Assembly: GCA_947311795.1 (NCBI GenBank)
Contig: CAMZLX010000084.1
Location: 1 to 6,637 of the forward strand
DNA from: an uncultured Zetaproteobacteria bacterium
Lineage (GTDB): Bacteria; Pseudomonadota; Zetaproteobacteria; Mariprofundales; Mariprofundaceae
Direction of reading: 5' to 3'
DNA: 6,637 bases
The position numbers and the translations under genes were made by a program. Below are positions 4,203 to 6,637 of the stretch, piece by piece; positions within the stretch are counted from its first letter, which is position 1; each line of letters begins with the position of its first letter. The notes under the pieces are model-generated. The model was not told the origin of the DNA. It did not search any database and worked only from the letters and a program-made list of their open reading frames with translations.

Positions 4203-5719
4203 GTACGGAATTATTGGTCAATGTTGCCCCATTTGAAACGCGTATTGCACGGGTAGAAAATGGGCGGGCGGAAGAATTATATATTGAGCGCACACGTGGC
4301 AAAGGTTTACGTGGGAATATGTATGTGGGCAAGGTGCAACGTGTCATCCCCGGTATTCAGGCGGCATTTGTGGACATTGGTTTGGAAAGGGCAGGTTTTT
4401 TGTATGCAGGCGATATTCCGGGTGCGCGTTTTGAAAATGAAATAATTGCTGATGAAGATGAAGCGGAGACCAAGGATAATGATGAAACATCCTTGAATGT
4501 GGGTTACCGTCAAAACATTGCACCTATTGGTCAGCTTTTGCGCGAAGGACAAGAAATTTTGGTGCAAGTCTCGCGTGAGCCGATTTCTTCTAAAGGCCCA
4601 CGCTTAACCGCGATGGTAAGTTTAGCGGGTCGCTACCTTGTGCACTTGCCAGACCTTGACCATGTTGGCATTGCCAGACGTTTGGAAGATGAAGACGAGC
4701 GCACACGTTTGTTGGATATTGCAGAGCGTATTCGCTCTGAGAATTGCGGTGTGATTATCCGAACTGTGGCTGAAGGGCATTCCCAGCAAGAGTTGGAACA
4801 GGATTTGAGGTTTTTAGAACGGCTTTGGCAGGATATTGATGAACGCAGACAAAAAACAGCGCCGAAAACCATGATTCATACAGAATTGAACTTATACCTC
4901 AAAGTGATGCGTGATTTTGTGGATGATGAAGTAGATAAAATCTACATTGATTCCAAGGAAGCATATGAAAATATGAAAACTTTTGCGCAGCGGTTTATGC
5001 CAGAAGTGAGCGACCGATTGTATTATTATCCTGGCAGTCGCCCAATTTTTGATGTGTACGGTGTTGAAGAAGAAATTAATCGTGCCTTGAAACGAAAAGT
5101 AGATTTGAAATCGGGCGGCTCGATTGTGATTGACCAAGCCGAAGCTTTGATTGCCATTGATGTCAACTCAGGTTCATCGGTGAGTTCGCGAAACCTTGAA
5201 GAAACCAGTTTTAAAACCAACTTGGAAGCCGTGCATGAGGTTGTGCATCAGTTGAGGTTACGCAACCTTGGCGGCATTATTGTGATTGATTTCATTGATA
5301 TGTTAGATGAAGAAAATCAAATCAAAGTGATGGAAGTATTGGAAGAGGCATTAACGCGAGATAAAACCAAAACCAAAGCACACCCTTTTACTGAGCTAGG
5401 TTTGGTGCAACTCACGCGCAAACGCACGCGGGATTCCTTGGGGCGTATGCTGCAAATAGAATGCAGGCATTGTGACAGCACAGGGCTGACCAAAAGTATG
5501 CAAACGGTTTGTTACCAGTTGTTCCGTGAAGTGGTGGCAGAAGCTAGAGCTTATCCCAGTGAAAAACTGATGGTGATTGCGCATCCCAAGCTGATTGATT
5601 TGTTGTTGGGTGAAGAGAATGAGATGGTCACGCAATTGGAAACCTTTTTGGGCAAAGAAATCAGCTTTAAACATGATGAAACATTCTCATCTGACCGCTA
5701 TGAGGTTGTACTCCAATAA
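4199..5719 (+). CDS. rng: Ribonuclease G
   Basis: An endoribonuclease of the RNase E/G family that matures the 5' end of 16S rRNA and cuts A/U-rich single-stranded mRNA. At 506 residues it is close to E. coli RNase G (489) and lacks the long C-terminal scaffold of RNase E. The N-terminal S1 region includes RGNMYVGKVQRVIPGIQAAF (38-57) and VDIGLERAGFLYAGDI (58-73). An acidic stretch (about 79-97, E/D-rich) interrupts the S1 domain where RNase G proteins commonly have an insertion. KGPRLT (132-137) and AGRYLVHLP (143-151) follow. Catalytic metal ligands are D321 in IDVNSGS and D364 in VIDFIDM, 43 residues apart as in RNase E (303/346). The zinc-link pair is C422 and C425 in CRHC. The start overlaps maf by ATGA; GAGG at 4185-4188 is ten bases upstream. 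It is probably co-transcribed and translationally coupled with maf and hemW. Confidence 0.97.
   Translation: MSTELLVNVAPFETRIARVENGRAEELYIERTRGKGLRGNMYVGKVQRVIPGIQAAFVDIGLERAGFLYAGDIPGARFENEIIADEDEAETKDNDETSLNVGYRQNIAPIGQLLREGQEILVQVSREPISSKGPRLTAMVSLAGRYLVHLPDLDHVGIARRLEDEDERTRLLDIAERIRSENCGVIIRTVAEGHSQQELEQDLRFLERLWQDIDERRQKTAPKTMIHTELNLYLKVMRDFVDDEVDKIYIDSKEAYENMKTFAQRFMPEVSDRLYYYPGSRPIFDVYGVEEEINRALKRKVDLKSGGSIVIDQAEALIAIDVNSGSSVSSRNLEETSFKTNLEAVHEVVHQLRLRNLGGIIVIDFIDMLDEENQIKVMEVLEEALTRDKTKTKAHPFTELGLVQLTRKRTRDSLGRMLQIECRHCDSTGLTKSMQTVCYQLFREVVAEARAYPSEKLMVIAHPKLIDLLLGEENEMVTQLETFLGKEISFKHDETFSSDRYEVVLQ
5702..5718 (+). promoter_or_regulatory. Ribosome-binding site and apparent AUA start codon of hemW
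   Basis: GAGG at 5702-5705 lies ten bases before ATA at 5716-5718. The arrangement TGAGGTTG, seven bases, then ATAA copies the maf/rng junction (TGAGGTTG at 4184-4191, seven bases, ATGA), with ATA where ATG is expected. The hemW frame is closed by TGA at 5701-5703 and contains no ATG, GTG, TTG, CTG, ATT or ATC before the first iron-sulfur cysteine, so ATA is the only near-cognate start available. Confidence 0.6.
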
Positions 5720-6637
5720 ACCATCAATCACCGCTACGCTTATACGTACACACACCTTTTTGCCTGCATAAATGTCATTATTGTGATTTTAATTCGCATG
5801 TTTTTGCCGAGCCACCTTGGTTGGATTATGCCAAGGCGTTGTTGGCTGAATTAAAATATTATGCGGAACAACCGCAGTTTCAAGGTCGGAAAATTCATAG
5901 TATTTTCTTCGGTGGGGGCACACCGTCATTGGCGCCAGCAAGTTTGTTTGCAGATGTTTTAAATCAAGCTGCTACTTATTTTTCTTTTTCAGATGATATT
6001 GAAATTACGCTTGAAGCTAACCCTGGCGCCAGTGAAGCAGGGCGTTTTAAAGCTTATCGTAAAGCTGGTATTAACCGTCTATCCATTGGTGTGCAGAGCT
6101 TTGATAATGCCGAACTTCAATGGCTTGAGCGTATCCATTCAGCCGATGAAGCGATCAAGGCTTACGAGATGGCAAGGGGCACGGGTTTTGAACGTATTAA
6201 CCTTGATTTGATGTATGCCTTGCCGCATCAAAAATTGGATGAATGGTTTGTATCTTTGGAAAAAGGCATGGCCTTAGCACCCGAACATTTATCCTGTTAT
6301 CAACTTACCGTTGAACCGCATACCGCATTGCATGTCACCCATCAAAAACAAAAGTTGGCATTGCCTGATGAAGATTTGGCATTGGATTTCTTTTGGCAAA
6401 CGCGAAATCGATTGGCAGAAGCGGGCTATGCAGCGTATGAAATATCCAACTTTGCGCAATATGGTGAAGCGTGTAGACATAACCGCGGTTATTGGCTGTA
6501 TGATGATTATATCGGTATTGGCGCAGGGGCAGCAGGCAAGTGGGACACATCAAATGCTGGTGTACTTCGGTATAGCAATATTCGCAGTCCAAACACGTAT
6601 ATCGAAGCCGCACTTAAACATGGTTTAGCAGTGAACA
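5716..6637 (+). CDS. hemW: HemW-type radical SAM haem chaperone, partial (C-terminus off the right edge)
   Basis: HemW is a radical SAM relative of coproporphyrinogen dehydrogenase HemN that binds haem and delivers it to membrane respiratory proteins. About 307 codons are present of a usual 380. CLHKCHYCDF (16-25) is the CX3CX2CxF cluster motif; HemN would have a fourth cysteine where F25 stands. FFGGGTPSL (64-72), ITLEANPG, RLSIGVQSF and NLDLMYALP follow in family order. HNRGYW (255-260) is the HNxxYW motif whose His is implicated in haem binding. The later GIGAGAAGK has Ala where E. coli, as I recall it, has Cys and His (GIGCGAHGK). The frame is closed upstream by TGA at 5701 and the only plausible initiator is ATA 5716. 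This gives 15 residues before the first Cys, as I recall for E. coli HemW (MVKLPPLSLYIHIPWC). A 1-base error joining the ATG at 5700 to this frame is the alternative. It follows rng directly, so it is probably in one operon with it. Confidence 0.93.
   Translation, partial: MNHQSPLRLYVHTPFCLHKCHYCDFNSHVFAEPPWLDYAKALLAELKYYAEQPQFQGRKIHSIFFGGGTPSLAPASLFADVLNQAATYFSFSDDIEITLEANPGASEAGRFKAYRKAGINRLSIGVQSFDNAELQWLERIHSADEAIKAYEMARGTGFERINLDLMYALPHQKLDEWFVSLEKGMALAPEHLSCYQLTVEPHTALHVTHQKQKLALPDEDLALDFFWQTRNRLAEAGYAAYEISNFAQYGEACRHNRGYWLYDDYIGIGAGAAGKWDTSNAGVLRYSNIRSPNTYIEAALKHGLAVN

Noticed and set aside
5700..5771. ATG at 5700 as an alternative start for hemW
   Set aside because: It is in a different frame and ends at a TAA after 23 codons (MRLYSNKPSITATL...); it would need a 1-base shift. 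Kept only as the rival explanation to an AUA start.
6311..6628. 105-residue plus-strand ORF near the right edge
   Set aside because: An out-of-frame shadow of hemW, which stays open across the entire stretch with family motifs.

Overview
The window looks like chromosomal DNA from a free-living Gram-negative bacterium of moderate G+C, most likely a proteobacterium. RNase G directly follows a Maf pyrophosphatase, as in gammaproteobacteria; there is an exported class I cytochrome c and a HemW-type radical SAM protein. Species cannot be fixed from this sequence. A marine gamma- or zetaproteobacterial type would fit, but that is only an impression. No rRNA, tRNA, CRISPR array, transposase or integrase was seen.

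Layout, left to right. (1) Positions 1-881, minus strand: the N-terminal two thirds of a bifunctional NAD(P)H-hydrate repair enzyme (nnr), running off the left edge. (2) About 997-1513: a short A+T-rich segment carrying one small two-helix membrane protein and short inverted repeats. It is bracketed by two 34-bp direct copies of the 3' end of the next gene. (3) 1514-2425, minus strand: an EamA/DMT-family ten-helix transporter. (4) 2541-3065, plus strand: a stand-alone cobU (adenosylcobinamide kinase/guanylyltransferase). (5) 3095-3119: a strong hairpin terminator between convergent genes. (6) 3138-3512, minus strand: a periplasmic monohaem cytochrome c. (7) 3627 to the right edge, plus strand: a tight operon maf - rng - hemW, with a 4-base ATGA overlap between the first two genes and an apparent ATAA overlap between the last two.

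Most of the content is housekeeping: metabolite repair (nnr), nucleotide-pool cleaning (maf), RNA processing (rng), haem trafficking (hemW), cobalamin nucleotide-loop assembly (cobU) and electron transfer (cytochrome c). maf, rng and hemW are probably co-transcribed and translationally coupled; nothing in the sequence shows a joint biochemical pathway.

Two things deserve attention. First, the 34-bp duplication of the transporter gene's 3' end, with only two differences, both silent in the coding frame, flanks a compositionally distinct 0.5-kb segment. This resembles the att-site footprint of integration into a gene end, although no recombinase is present. Second, hemW has no canonical start codon before its radical SAM cysteines. 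The only plausible initiator is an AUA at 5716, with the same Shine-Dalgarno sequence and spacing as rng. I found no convincing new multi-gene system.
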